DNA from: Sulfitobacter delicatus
Lineage (GTDB): Bacteria > Pseudomonadota > Alphaproteobacteria > Rhodobacterales > Rhodobacteraceae
Direction: 5' to 3'
Length of the DNA stretch: 64,000 nt
Assembly: GCF_900102535.1 (NCBI RefSeq)
Contig: NZ_FNBP01000008.1
Span: 62,001 to 126,000 of the forward strand
Under the pieces are notes generated by a model that saw only the letters and a list, made by a program, of their open reading frames with translations, did not search any database and was not told the DNA's origin. The position numbers and the translations under genes were made by a program. Below are positions 26,014-35,149 of the stretch, in pieces. Each line of letters begins with the position of its first letter. The stretch's first letter is position 1.

Positions 26014-27981
26014 CTATTCAGCGGCCACTGCCGCGGGATCTGCGAGGGTGATAATATCGCGCATAATCGTATTTAATTCGAAGTCTTTTGGCGTATAGAC
26101 CTGCGCCACCCCAGCCGCACGCAAACGTGTTGCGTCGGCTTCGGGAATGATTCCGCCCACAACCACAGGCAAATGTCCCAGCCCCGCGGCGCGCATACGC
26201 TCCATTAGGTCTTCGACCAGCGGCACATGAGAGCCCGAGAGGATCGACAGGCCAACCACATGGGCGTCATCTTTCTGCGCCGCTTCGACAATCTCGGCGG
26301 GGGTCAGGCGGATGCCTTCGTAGGAGATGTCCATGCCGCAGTCGCGGGCGCGGACTGCGATCTGTTCGGCGCCGTTGGAATGGCCGTCAAGCCCCGGTTT
26401 GCCGACCAGAAACTTGAGGCGGCGGCCCAAGCGGTCGCTTACTGCATCCACGGCCTCGCGCAGGTCTTCGAGCCCTTCGGTCTTGTTCGATTGGCCAGCG
26501 GAAACCCCTGTGGGGCCACGATATTCGCCGTGCACAGCGCGCATTTGGGCGGCCCATTCGCCTGTGGTGACGCCGGCTTTCGCCGCGGCGATCGAGGCTG
26601 GCATAATGTTGTCGCCCGCCGCTGCGGCGGCGCGCAGATCGGCGAGGGCTTTCTCGACCGCAGCACTGTCGCGTTCGGCGCGCCATTCCTCCAGTCGGAC
26701 CAATTGGTCAGCCTCGGCACCGGGGTCGGATTGCATGATGTCGCCCGCGCCGGTCATCAGTGGCGAGGGCGCGCCTTGTTGCCATTTGTTCACGCCAACC
26801 ACCACGGTTTCGCCGCTTTCGATCCGGCGCAACCGGTCGGCGTTGCTCTCGACCAAACGGCCCTTCATGTAATCAATCGCGGAAATCGCCCCGCCCATAT
26901 CGTCGAGATTTGCCAATTCGGCACGTGCGCCTTCTTTCAGCAATTCAACCTTAGCGTCTACTGCCGGATTGCCGTCGAAAAGATCGTCGAATTCCAGCAG
27001 GTCGGTTTCATGCGCCATGATCTGCTGCATCCGCATCGACCATTGCTGGTCCCAAGGGCGGGGCAGGCCGAGCGCTTCGTTCCATGCAGGCAATTGCACG
27101 GCGCGGGCGCGGGCCTTTTTCGACAGGGTCACGGCAAGCATTTCGATGAGAATACGGTAGACGTTGTTTTCGGGCTGCTGTTCGGTGAGGCCCAGCGAAT
27201 TGACCTGTACCCCATAGCGGAAACGGCGGAATTTCGGGTCCTCAACGCCATAGCGCTCGCGGCAAATTTCGTCCCAAAGGTCTACAAAGGCGCGCATTTT
27301 GCACATTTCAGTGACGAAACGGATGCCTGCATTGACGAAAAAGGAAATGCGCCCCACGACTTTCGGGAAATCTTCGGCGGGTACGCGTGGTTTTAGCGCG
27401 TCGAGTACGGCGGTGGCGGTTGCCAGTGCGAATGCCAATTCCTGTTCCGGCGTCGCGCCAGCCTCTTGCAGGTGATAGGAACAGACGTTCATCGGGTTCC
27501 ATTTCGGCACATTCGTATAGCAGTATTCGGCCACATCCGCGATCATCCGCAAGGACGGGGCAGGCGGGCAGATATAGGTGCCGCGGCTGAGGTATTCCTT
27601 GATCAGATCGTTCTGCACCGTGCCTTGCAGTGCGGACACATCCGCGCCTTGTTCCTCGGCCACCGCGATATAAAGCGCCAGCAGCCAAGGCGCGGTCGCG
27701 TTGATCGTCATTGAGGTGTTCATCTGCTCCAGCGGGATGCCGTCAAAGAGCGCGCGCATGTCGCCCAGATGGCCCACCGGCACGCCCACTTTGCCGACTT
27801 CGCCGCGGCTGAGGACATGATCGCTGTCATAGCCGGTCTGCGTGGGCAGATCGAAGGCCACCGAGAGCCCGGTTTGCCCGCGTTCAAGGTTGGAGCGGTA
27901 GAGCGCGTTGGAGGCGGCGGCGGTGGAGTGGCCCGCATAGGTGCGGATGAGCCAAGGGCGGTCTTTCTGCGGGTGGGTCAT
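26014..27981 (-). CDS. ecm: Ethylmalonyl-CoA mutase (coenzyme B12-dependent)
   Basis: Isomerises (2R)-ethylmalonyl-CoA to methylsuccinyl-CoA in the ethylmalonyl-CoA pathway. The 655 residues start with the RTYAGHSTAAASNALYR mutase signature, continue with the TIM-barrel acyl-CoA domain (SMTINATAPWLLALY), and end in a B12-binding domain with the DxHxxG motif in GKPGLDGHSNG. Methylmalonyl-CoA mutase is usually longer (about 710 residues), and the nearby ccr, whose product feeds this enzyme, supports Ecm. It is transcribed away from the acyltransferase-ccr genes. Confidence 0.9.
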   Translation of the reverse strand: MTHPQKDRPWLIRTYAGHSTAAASNALYRSNLERGQTGLSVAFDLPTQTGYDSDHVLSRGEVGKVGVPVGHLGDMRALFDGIPLEQMNTSMTINATAPWLLALYIAVAEEQGADVSALQGTVQNDLIKEYLSRGTYICPPAPSLRMIADVAEYCYTNVPKWNPMNVCSYHLQEAGATPEQELAFALATATAVLDALKPRVPAEDFPKVVGRISFFVNAGIRFVTEMCKMRAFVDLWDEICRERYGVEDPKFRRFRYGVQVNSLGLTEQQPENNVYRILIEMLAVTLSKKARARAVQLPAWNEALGLPRPWDQQWSMRMQQIMAHETDLLEFDDLFDGNPAVDAKVELLKEGARAELANLDDMGGAISAIDYMKGRLVESNADRLRRIESGETVVVGVNKWQQGAPSPLMTGAGDIMQSDPGAEADQLVRLEEWRAERDSAAVEKALADLRAAAAAGDNIMPASIAAAKAGVTTGEWAAQMRAVHGEYRGPTGVSAGQSNKTEGLEDLREAVDAVSDRLGRRLKFLVGKPGLDGHSNGAEQIAVRARDCGMDISYEGIRLTPAEIVEAAQKDDAHVVGLSILSGSHVPLVEDLMERMRAAGLGHLPVVVGGIIPEADATRLRAAGVAQVYTPKDFELNTIMRDIITLADPAAVAAE

Positions 27982-28150
27982 CAGGGGCCTCTTTGAATCG
28001 GGTTGGCAATAAAGTTGCGTTACGCTGTTGATAGGGGAAATAATGTGCCGCTGTCAATTCGCTGCATTGCGGCATCAGGGGAGGGCTGCCGTGATGACGC
28101 AGCGGCAGTTAGATATTGTCCTCTCCCGCCCGCGCTGTAAGGGTGAAGTC

Positions 28151-29548
28151 ATGACGCAGACCGTGCAATTGCCTCTTTGGCTGTTCATCCTCATCGTGGT
28201 TTTTGCCGCCATCACGGCGCTGAGCCATTTCTTGCTGCCCTCCGTGCGCTGGTTCTTTCGGCGTCGGTTAGAGCGGGCGGTCGAGCGGTTGAACAAGCGG
28301 CTGACCCGGCCCATCGAACCTTTCAAACTCGCGCGCCGGCACGACATGATCCAGCGGCTGATCTATGATCCTGAGGTCACGCAGGAGATCGTCAATTACG
28401 CGCGCAGCAATGGCGTGCCGGAAAATGTGGCCTTCCAAAAGGCGCGTGAATACGCGCGGGAGATCGTGCCGCGGTTTTCGGCCTTTGCTTATTTCAGTTT
28501 CGGCATCCGTCTGGCGCGGTTCTTGGCCAATTCGGTTTACCGGATCGAGACGGCGGCGAGTAATGAGGTAACGTTCCAAGCGCTGCCGCAGGATGCGACG
28601 GTGGTCTTTGTGATGAACCACCGCTCGAACATGGATTACATGCTGGTCACCTATCTCGTCGCGCGATCCTCGGCGCTGAGCTATGCGGTGGGCGAATGGG
28701 CGCGGGTCTGGCCGCTGAGCATGTTGATCCGGTCGCTAGGGGCCTATTTTATCCGACGTCGTTCGCGCGGGGCGCTCTATCGCAAGGTGCTGGCGCGCTA
28801 TGTACAACTGGCCACGGCGGGCGGGGTGACGCAGGCGTTTTATCCCGAAGGCGGGCTGAGCCTGACGGGTGCTTTGCAGCCTCCGAAGGTGGGGCTGTTG
28901 TCTTATGTGGTCGAAGGGTTCGACCCCGAGGGCGAGAGCGACATCATCTTTGTGCCGGTGGCGATCAACTATGACCGGGTGTTGGAAGACCGCGTACTGA
29001 TTGCGGCGGGTCAGCGCGGTGACCGACGCTTTGGCGCGCGGATCACGGTCGTGGTGGGCTTTGTGCTGCGCAAAATGTGGCGGCGGCTGCGCGGGCATGA
29101 CACGCGCTTTGGCACGGCGGCGGTGACCTTTGGCGATCCGCTATCCCTGCGGCGCACCGGGGCGGATGTGCCTGTGGGGGACCTCTCCGAGATGCTGATG
29201 GAGCGGATCGCGCAGGCGATGCCGGTGTTAGTCGTGCCGCTGATTGCGCGCGTGATGTTGCGCGAGCGGGCGCCGATGAGTGACGAGGAATTGCTGCGTC
29301 AGGTGTCAGAGGCTCTGGAACAGATGCCAGCGCGCAATCGCGTGCCAAAGCCTGACGTATTACCGGAACGGGTGTCTCGGGCGACGGCACGATTGAAGAA
29401 ACGTGGCGTTATTTCTCAAAGCGCGGCGGGCTGGCAGATTGTTGAAGGGCAGGAGGCTGTTTTGGCCTTTTATGCCAACTCAATAGCTCATTTCACGCCT
29501 GCTAATGCTGCACCTGCGGCGGAAAATGCTGCGTCCGCTGGGTCATAA
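28151..29548 (+). CDS. PlsB-like glycerol-3-phosphate 1-O-acyltransferase
   Basis: A 465-residue membrane-associated acyltransferase. An N-terminal hydrophobic helix (LPLWLFILIVVFAAITAL) is followed by a long basic linker and the acyltransferase blocks: HX4D as NHRSNMDYM (about residue 158), then FYPEGGLSLTG, and a C-terminal helical region. This is a compact PlsB-type protein. The chosen ATG (28151) has AAGGGTGAAG upstream; in-frame ATGs at 28094 and 28028 would add residues without similarity. It sits between the divergent ecm and the codirectional ccr. Confidence 0.82.
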   Translation: MTQTVQLPLWLFILIVVFAAITALSHFLLPSVRWFFRRRLERAVERLNKRLTRPIEPFKLARRHDMIQRLIYDPEVTQEIVNYARSNGVPENVAFQKAREYAREIVPRFSAFAYFSFGIRLARFLANSVYRIETAASNEVTFQALPQDATVVFVMNHRSNMDYMLVTYLVARSSALSYAVGEWARVWPLSMLIRSLGAYFIRRRSRGALYRKVLARYVQLATAGGVTQAFYPEGGLSLTGALQPPKVGLLSYVVEGFDPEGESDIIFVPVAINYDRVLEDRVLIAAGQRGDRRFGARITVVVGFVLRKMWRRLRGHDTRFGTAAVTFGDPLSLRRTGADVPVGDLSEMLMERIAQAMPVLVVPLIARVMLRERAPMSDEELLRQVSEALEQMPARNRVPKPDVLPERVSRATARLKKRGVISQSAAGWQIVEGQEAVLAFYANSIAHFTPANAAPAAENAASAGS

Positions 29549-29672
29549 AATTACAAAAGTGATCCTGCAGGGGTTGCAATGTTGCGCGACGGGTCATATC
29601 CCAAAGGGGAGCCGCGGCGATTCTGCAGTGCGGCACCGACCTTGTTGAGACCGCTACCGGCAGGAGGCCCAA

Positions 29673-30953
29673 ATGGCACTGGATACGAAACACGCCGACT
29701 ACGACGCCCCGCAAAAGGACCTCTATGAAGTGGGCGAAATGCCCCCGATGGGTCATGTTCCGAAACAGATGTACGCTTGGGCCATTCGCCGCGAGCGTCA
29801 TGGCGATCCGGACAGCGCGATGCTGCAAGAGGTCGTGGATGTGCCGGAACTCGACAGCCAGGACGTACTGGTCTTGGTCATGGCGGCGGGCATCAACTAC
29901 AACGGTGTTTGGGCCGCGCGCGGCGTGCCAATCAGCCCCTTTGACGGGCACGGCCAGCCCTATCACATCGCCGGTTCCGATGCTTCGGGCATCGTCTGGG
30001 CAGTGGGCGACAAGGTCACCCGCTGGAAAGTCGGCGACGAAGTGGTAATCCACTGCAACCAAGACGATGGCGACGATGAGGAATGCAACGGCGGCGACCC
30101 GATGTATTCGCCCAGCCAGCGTATTTGGGGTTACGAGACGCCGGACGGCTCATTCTCGCAATTCACTCGGGTGCAGAGCCAGCAGCTGATGCCGCGGCCC
30201 AAGCATCTGACATGGGAAGAAAGTGCCTGCTACACGCTGACACTGGCGACCGCCTATCGCATGCTGTTCGGCCATGAGCCGCATGATCTGAAGCCCGGTC
30301 AGAACGTTTTGGTCTGGGGCGCTTCGGGCGGTCTTGGCTCTTATGCAATCCAGTTGATTAACACGGCAGGGGCCAATGCGATCGGCGTGATCTCGGACGA
30401 AAGCAAACGCCAGTTCGTGATGGATCTCGGTGCCAAGGGCGTGCTGAACCGCAAGGATTTCAACTGCTGGGGCCAACTGCCCACGGTGAACACGCCTGAG
30501 TATAAGGAGTGGTTCACCGAGACGCGCAAGTTCGGCAAGGCGATCTGGGACATCACCGGCAGGGGTGTGAACGTCGATATGGTTTTTGAGCACCCCGGCG
30601 AGGCGACTTTCCCGGTCTCCACCTTCGTCGTCAAAAAGGGCGGCATGGTGGTGATCTGTGCGGGCACAAGCGGGTTCAACCTGACGTTTGACGTGCGCTA
30701 TATGTGGATGCATCAGAAGCGTTTGCAGGGCAGCCACTTTGCGCATCTGAAACAGGCGAGCGCGGCCAACAAGCTGATGATGGAGCGCCGCCTTGATCCC
30801 TGCATGTCAGAGGTGTTTAGCTGGGCCGACCTACCTGAAGCGCATATGAAGATGATGCGCAACGAGCATAAGCCGGGCAATATGTCGGTGCTGGTCCAAG
30901 CGCCACGCACCGGGCTGCGTACGTTGGAAGATGCGCTGCTGGCGGGCGACTGA
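29673..30953 (+). CDS. ccr: Crotonyl-CoA carboxylase/reductase
   Basis: Key enzyme of the ethylmalonyl-CoA pathway: NADPH-dependent reductive carboxylation of crotonyl-CoA to ethylmalonyl-CoA. The 426-residue medium-chain dehydrogenase has the Ccr-typical N-terminus (MYAWAIRRERHGDPD), the insert VIHCNQDDGDDEECNGGD, WGYETPDGSFSQFT and the nucleotide-binding VWGASGGLGSYAIQL. GGAGG precedes the ATG. Product feeds the epimerase and Ecm, the latter encoded 1.7 kb away. Confidence 0.96.
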   Translation: MALDTKHADYDAPQKDLYEVGEMPPMGHVPKQMYAWAIRRERHGDPDSAMLQEVVDVPELDSQDVLVLVMAAGINYNGVWAARGVPISPFDGHGQPYHIAGSDASGIVWAVGDKVTRWKVGDEVVIHCNQDDGDDEECNGGDPMYSPSQRIWGYETPDGSFSQFTRVQSQQLMPRPKHLTWEESACYTLTLATAYRMLFGHEPHDLKPGQNVLVWGASGGLGSYAIQLINTAGANAIGVISDESKRQFVMDLGAKGVLNRKDFNCWGQLPTVNTPEYKEWFTETRKFGKAIWDITGRGVNVDMVFEHPGEATFPVSTFVVKKGGMVVICAGTSGFNLTFDVRYMWMHQKRLQGSHFAHLKQASAANKLMMERRLDPCMSEVFSWADLPEAHMKMMRNEHKPGNMSVLVQAPRTGLRTLEDALLAGD

Positions 30954-30979
30954 CGTTCGACAAACTTGCACTAAAATCA

Positions 30980-31010
30980 GACCTCCGTGGCAGACGCTGC
31001 GGGGGTTTTT
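30980..31010 (+). terminator. Terminator after ccr
   Basis: ACCTCCG and CGGGGGT (one U-G pair) with an inner CAG/CTG pairing form a stem followed by TTTTTCTTT. Confidence 0.65.
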
Positions 31011-31150
31011 CTTTGCCCTGCTTTCGTATCAATAGGTTGCAAATACGCGCCCCGCTATTTCGGGGGATGCAAAAAGCGCGGATCGCTGAAAAAGCATCCA
31101 CATGCTATGGTTGTATTAATCATGCATTAACCAAAACTGGGCGACCCTTC

Positions 31151-31354
31151 ATGCAAGATGAATGGATTTTAGACGTATTGGCCGATTTGAGAGCCTTTGC
31201 AGCGGCGAACCGATTGCCTCGTACGGCAGAGCAATTGGACGACGCGGCACTGATCGCTTTGGCCGAGATGTCTGCGCAACGCGAGGGGAGCGGCCAGGCG
31301 CATGAGGAAACTGCCGCATCTGGAACGGATTTGGGAGGGGTTAGAACAGGCTGA
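31151..31354 (+). CDS. Small protein overlapping the start of a LuxR gene
   Basis: A 67-residue acidic protein, MQDEWILDVLADLRAFAAAN..., predicted mostly helical with an Ala-rich middle (LDDAALIALAEMSAQ). It starts at 31151 and overlaps the following luxR-type gene by about 53 nt in another frame, which implies translational coupling. I recognise no domain. It could be an antagonist or partner of the regulator, but only its position suggests this. Confidence 0.6.
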   Translation: MQDEWILDVLADLRAFAAANRLPRTAEQLDDAALIALAEMSAQREGSGQAHEETAASGTDLGGVRTG

Positions 31355-32021
31355 CGGGCTTGCCGCCATGCAGCAGGCGAGCGAGGCATTGCGCGACTAT
31401 TACGCAATTGCGCATATCGCATATCACTGGGTGGATACGACCGGGACGCAATACGGCTGCGGTACCTATGGGCTCGCCTGGGCCGAGCGTTATCAGGAAC
31501 AGGGGTATCTGCGCATCGATCCGGTGGTTCTGGGCTGCTACCGGCGGTTTCAGCCGGTGGACTGGAAAGACCTCGATTGGTCCTCCCGCGCCGCGCGGGC
31601 GTTTCGTCGGGATGCGCTGGCCTTTGGGCTCGGGAATCAGGGTTTCTCGGTCCCGATCCGCGGGCCGCATGGGCAATTTGCGCTATTTACCGCCAATCAC
31701 AGCTGTGAGGATATGTTCTGGGCGGAATTTACCATGAGCCACCGCCGTGATCTGGTGTGGGCCGCGCATTGTTTTAACGAAAAGGCGCTTCTGCTCGAAC
31801 CCGCCCGTGCGCCAGAGGCCGTGCAGGCCCTCTCGCCGCGGGAGGTCGATGCCATGACGCTTTTGGCCGTGGGGCTAAGCCGGGCACAGGTGGCCGAGCG
31901 TTTGGCAATTTCAGAGCACACCTTGCGCGTCTATGTCGAAAACGCACGGTTCAAACTTGGCGCGTCGAACACAACCCATGCTGTCGCGCGGGCGTTGAGC
32001 CGTGGGTTGATTGTCGTTTGA
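31302..32021 (+). CDS. LuxR-type autoinducer-binding regulator (solo)
   Basis: A 239-residue quorum-sensing-type transcription factor. The N-terminal autoinducer domain keeps the ligand-pocket pattern W-x3-Y (GLAWAERY) and the conserved Asp-Pro (RIDPVV), and the C-terminal HTH (LSPREVDAMTLLAVGLSRAQVAERLAISEHTLRVYV) is complete. No luxI synthase occurs anywhere in the window, so it may be a LuxR solo or respond to a synthase elsewhere. It overlaps the small gene at 31151. Confidence 0.88.
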   Translation: MRKLPHLERIWEGLEQADGLAAMQQASEALRDYYAIAHIAYHWVDTTGTQYGCGTYGLAWAERYQEQGYLRIDPVVLGCYRRFQPVDWKDLDWSSRAARAFRRDALAFGLGNQGFSVPIRGPHGQFALFTANHSCEDMFWAEFTMSHRRDLVWAAHCFNEKALLLEPARAPEAVQALSPREVDAMTLLAVGLSRAQVAERLAISEHTLRVYVENARFKLGASNTTHAVARALSRGLIVV

Positions 32022-32039
32022 CCGGCCCGAGCGCGGCAG

Positions 32040-32107
32040 CGGCGGAGCGAGGGGGCGTTCCTCCCCCTCGCGCTCCCCCTCCAAGTATTTTTAGCCAAAA
32101 AGAGGGT
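32040..32107. repeat. Dispersed hairpin repeat, copy 1
   Basis: A GAGGGGG/CCCCCTC hairpin is followed by CCCCCTCCAAGTATTTTTAGCCAAAAAGAGGG. The core AAGTATTTT-nn-GCCAAAAAGAGGG recurs at 50675-50693, also after a G/C hairpin. It ends the luxR gene and may act as a terminator. Confidence 0.65.
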
Positions 32108-32160
32108 TGCCGGGCACGGCCCATCTGGCCCCCGGCGCGGGGGTCAATTAGGGTCGCGGA

Positions 32161-33696
32161 ATGACATCAAACGCGCTCACCTATTCCGAAGATCAAGCCG
32201 CCGCTCATGACCGGGTGGCAGATATGCTGCGCTCGGCGGGCATTGATCTGGACGACAGCTTGCTGATGCCGCCCGCTGGTGGGCCGGATCAGGTGATGGC
32301 GGTGACGGGCAAGGCGGGGTCGGGCAAGACGCTGCTTTTGGCCGAGCTTTACCGGGCGCTGGAGGGGGCTGGCGTGGAGATCGTTTCGGGCGATTATGAG
32401 TCGCGCAAGAAGCGGGAGAAACGCTCGCTGGCGATTCTGGCGCCGACCAATAAGGCGGCCAGCGTCTTGCGGCTGCGCGGGGTGCCGGCGACGACGATCC
32501 ACCGGATTCTTTATACGCCGGTCTATCACCCTGAGTATGAGCGCATTGCGGAATGGCTGACCGGGAATGGCGAGAAGCCGGATATCGAAGGGCTGAGCGA
32601 GCTGGCGCTGGACCGGGCGGCGGCGTTTTTTGCAAATAATAAATCGGTGCCGGGGGCGTTGGCGGCTGCTGGGCTGCGGGGCAGTGATTTCATTACCGGG
32701 TGGAAGCGGCGGGAAGAGCCGTTGGACATTGGTTTTGTCGATGAAAGCTCGATGCTGGACGACAAACAGTTTGAGGATTTGAAAGAGATTTTCCCGACGC
32801 TGCTCCTGTTTGGCGACCCCGCGCAGTTGGCGCCTGTGGGGCAGTCGGGCACGATGGTGTTTGAAAAACTGCCCGAGAAACGCGTGCTGAACCTCAACCG
32901 GATTCACCGGCAGGAGGCGGACAACCCGATCCTTGATATCGCCCATGCGTTGGCCGATCCGCAGTTGGAGTTTCATGATTTCGAGCAGATGATCGAAGAC
33001 GCATCGAAGCGGGATGACCGGGTGGTCTGGGGCCAGCGGGTTGAGGTCGATCTGATGGCGCGGAGCCCGGTTTTGGTCTGGCGCAATGCCACGCGGATCA
33101 GGCTGATCAATGCTTTCCGCGCCGTGCATGGTGCGCCGGAGGATGCGCTCTTGGCAGGTGAGCCGCTGATCTGCGACGGGATTGAATTGCCGCTGAAACA
33201 CCGCAAAAAGCGGCTCGATCTTGAGGCGCGGGGGCTGATTAAGGGCGCGCAGGTGGTTTATCTGGGCGAGGGGCGCAAGCCGGGGTTCAGCCGCTTGCAT
33301 GTGATCGGCGCGGAAGACCCGCAGGTGAGCGCGGCGTCGATTGTGAAGATCGAAAAGCCGGATGAGGAAGAGCCGTTTATTCCTTTTGCTGCTCGGATGG
33401 GGGCGACGTTCCTGCATGGGGCGGCGGTGACGATCCATAAGGCGCAGGGCAGCCAGTGGGAGAATGTGCAGGTCTTTGCGCCGGACCTTTATGCCGCCGC
33501 GCGGATGGGGCGCTCGGAAGCCGGGCAGCCTTTGTGGAAGCGGCTTGCCTATGTCGCGATCACCCGCGCGCAGGAGCGGCTGATCTGGGTGGTGCGGAAC
33601 CGGCTGAGCAAGCCTTCGGGGCCGCTCAGGGTGGATGATCTGAAGGCGGCTCCGGCGGCGGCACTGACTTTGGAAGCGACGGAGGAGGGGGCATGA
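32161..33696 (+). CDS. Stand-alone RecD/UvrD-like SF1 helicase (AAA ATPase)
   Basis: A 511-residue DNA helicase of superfamily 1. Walker A (GKAGSGKTLLL, about residue 50), motif Ia region (LAPTNKAASVLRLRG), Walker B-type DESSMLDD, motif III GDPAQLAPVG, and the C-terminal motifs TIHKAQGSQWENVQVF and AYVAITRAQERLIWV are present. It resembles RecD2-like exodeoxyribonuclease helicases but has no RecB/RecC-type neighbours. The SDR gene that follows overlaps by 4 nt (ATGA). A role in DNA repair is likely. Confidence 0.85.
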   Translation: MTSNALTYSEDQAAAHDRVADMLRSAGIDLDDSLLMPPAGGPDQVMAVTGKAGSGKTLLLAELYRALEGAGVEIVSGDYESRKKREKRSLAILAPTNKAASVLRLRGVPATTIHRILYTPVYHPEYERIAEWLTGNGEKPDIEGLSELALDRAAAFFANNKSVPGALAAAGLRGSDFITGWKRREEPLDIGFVDESSMLDDKQFEDLKEIFPTLLLFGDPAQLAPVGQSGTMVFEKLPEKRVLNLNRIHRQEADNPILDIAHALADPQLEFHDFEQMIEDASKRDDRVVWGQRVEVDLMARSPVLVWRNATRIRLINAFRAVHGAPEDALLAGEPLICDGIELPLKHRKKRLDLEARGLIKGAQVVYLGEGRKPGFSRLHVIGAEDPQVSAASIVKIEKPDEEEPFIPFAARMGATFLHGAAVTIHKAQGSQWENVQVFAPDLYAAARMGRSEAGQPLWKRLAYVAITRAQERLIWVVRNRLSKPSGPLRVDDLKAAPAAALTLEATEEGA

Positions 33697-34388
33697 AGTC
33701 AATCCTGATCACGGGGGCGAGTTCCGGTATCGGGCGGGCCACGGCAGAGATTTTTCTGGATGCGGGCTGGCGCGTTGGGTTGGTGGCGCGGCGGGCGGAG
33801 GTGCTGAACGACTTTGCGGCAGGGCACGACCACGCCGAAGCGCTTCCGGCGGATGTAACGGACGCGGGCGCGATGCGGGAGGTCTTCAATCGCTTTGGGC
33901 ATATCGACGTGCTGTTCAACAATGCCGGGGTCTTTGGTCCCTCGGCCCCCATTGATGAGGTCGCGCTTGATGACTGGGCGCAGGTGCTGGCGGTCAATCT
34001 GAACGGTATGTTCATCGCCGCACAGCTGGCCTTTGCCGCGATGCGCACACAGGGCGGGGGGCGGATCATCAACAACGGGTCGCTTTCGGCCCATGTGCCG
34101 CGGCCCGGCTCGGTCTGTTATACGACGACGAAACATGCGGTGACGGGGCTGACGAAGTCGCTGTCGCTGGATGGGCGCGATTTGAATATCGCTTGCGGGC
34201 AGATCGACATCGGCAATGCCGAGACGCCGATGGTCGCCGCGTTGAAGGATCAGAACCCCGGAATGGCGGCGATGGATGTGGCCCACGCGGCGCGCTCGGT
34301 GTTGCATATGGCGGAAATGCCGCTCGACGCGAATGTGCAGTTCATGACCGTGATGGCGACGCAGATGCCCTATATCGGGCGCGGTTAA
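33693..34388 (+). CDS. Short-chain dehydrogenase/reductase
   Basis: A 231-residue NAD(P)-dependent oxidoreductase of the classical SDR family: TGASSGIG cofactor motif at residues 7-14, NNAG (as FNNAGVFG), catalytic Ser in NNGSLS, and an active-site Tyr-x3-Lys as CYTTTKHAVTG. The start overlaps the helicase stop (ATGA). The substrate is not predictable. Its stop overlaps that of the converging TIGR02186 gene. Confidence 0.87.
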   Translation: MKSILITGASSGIGRATAEIFLDAGWRVGLVARRAEVLNDFAAGHDHAEALPADVTDAGAMREVFNRFGHIDVLFNNAGVFGPSAPIDEVALDDWAQVLAVNLNGMFIAAQLAFAAMRTQGGGRIINNGSLSAHVPRPGSVCYTTTKHAVTGLTKSLSLDGRDLNIACGQIDIGNAETPMVAALKDQNPGMAAMDVAHAARSVLHMAEMPLDANVQFMTVMATQMPYIGRG

Positions 34389-35149
34389 CGGCGCAGTAAG
34401 CCAAAGACAGCCGAGGCGCCCCAGCCTGCGGTGATCGCGATGAAGAGCGACAGCAGACCGTAGATGAAGGCTTGCTCATGGGCGAGTTTGAACAGCCAAC
34501 GCTCCAGCCCCACTTTGCGCACGTCGATCACCGTTTCATATTGTGCCACCACATCGCCTGCGCGGGTGAGGAAGATGCGCGTGTCGTAAGCGCCTTCGGT
34601 CAAGGCCGCGGGCAGGGCGATGGCGGCGCGGAAGAGGGTTTGTTCGTCCACTTTCACCCCGTCTTCGATGACTTGGTAAAGGTTCGAGGCGGTGCGCACG
34701 CGGATCAGGGCTTCGGTGAATTTCGTCGGGTTTTCGATCTCCATCGGTGCGCCGACCGAGCGGATGGCGCGGGGGATCGAGATGCGGTGGCGCAGGTCTT
34801 CGATGCGTTTGAGGACCTCCGACAGCGGGCCCGAGGTGACGACGGCGTAGAAGCTTGGCGCACGGTCGACCTCCACCGCGTCGGTGTTCACCCAGATGCC
34901 AAAGCGCCGTTCCTTGCGCCGGACCATGACCGGGGTTGAGGGGCCGGAGACGGTGACGACGACTTCGAGCGGAGCACCGTCGGGGATCGGGGTTTCACGT
35001 TTTACAGCGCCGTAGACGAGGATTTCGGAGCCGTCGAAATTGGTGGTGATAGAGACCTCGGCTTGGCTGAGGCCGAGCACGATTTCTTCTGCCGCCTTGG
35101 CGGGCAGGGCCATGAGAAAGAGGCCGGTGAGTGCGGAAAGAAGGCGCAT
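34385..35149 (-). CDS. TIGR02186 family membrane protein
   Basis: A 254-residue protein with a signal peptide (MRLLSALTGLFLMALPAKA), a long beta-rich extracytoplasmic domain, and a C-terminal hydrophobic helix (FIYGLLSLFIAITAGWGASAVFG). This matches the alphaproteobacterial TIGR02186 family, which is typically encoded next to TauE/SafE transporters, as here. The start shares a base with the tauE-type stop (TGATG). Function unknown; a partner role for the transporter is inferred from the linkage. Confidence 0.82.
   Translation of the reverse strand: MRLLSALTGLFLMALPAKAAEEIVLGLSQAEVSITTNFDGSEILVYGAVKRETPIPDGAPLEVVVTVSGPSTPVMVRRKERRFGIWVNTDAVEVDRAPSFYAVVTSGPLSEVLKRIEDLRHRISIPRAIRSVGAPMEIENPTKFTEALIRVRTASNLYQVIEDGVKVDEQTLFRAAIALPAALTEGAYDTRIFLTRAGDVVAQYETVIDVRKVGLERWLFKLAHEQAFIYGLLSLFIAITAGWGASAVFGLLRR

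Noticed and set aside
31013-31150. Longer N-terminal extension of the small gene before luxR
   Set aside because: The extension overlaps the ccr terminator and is not protein-like; the start at 31151 is preferred.
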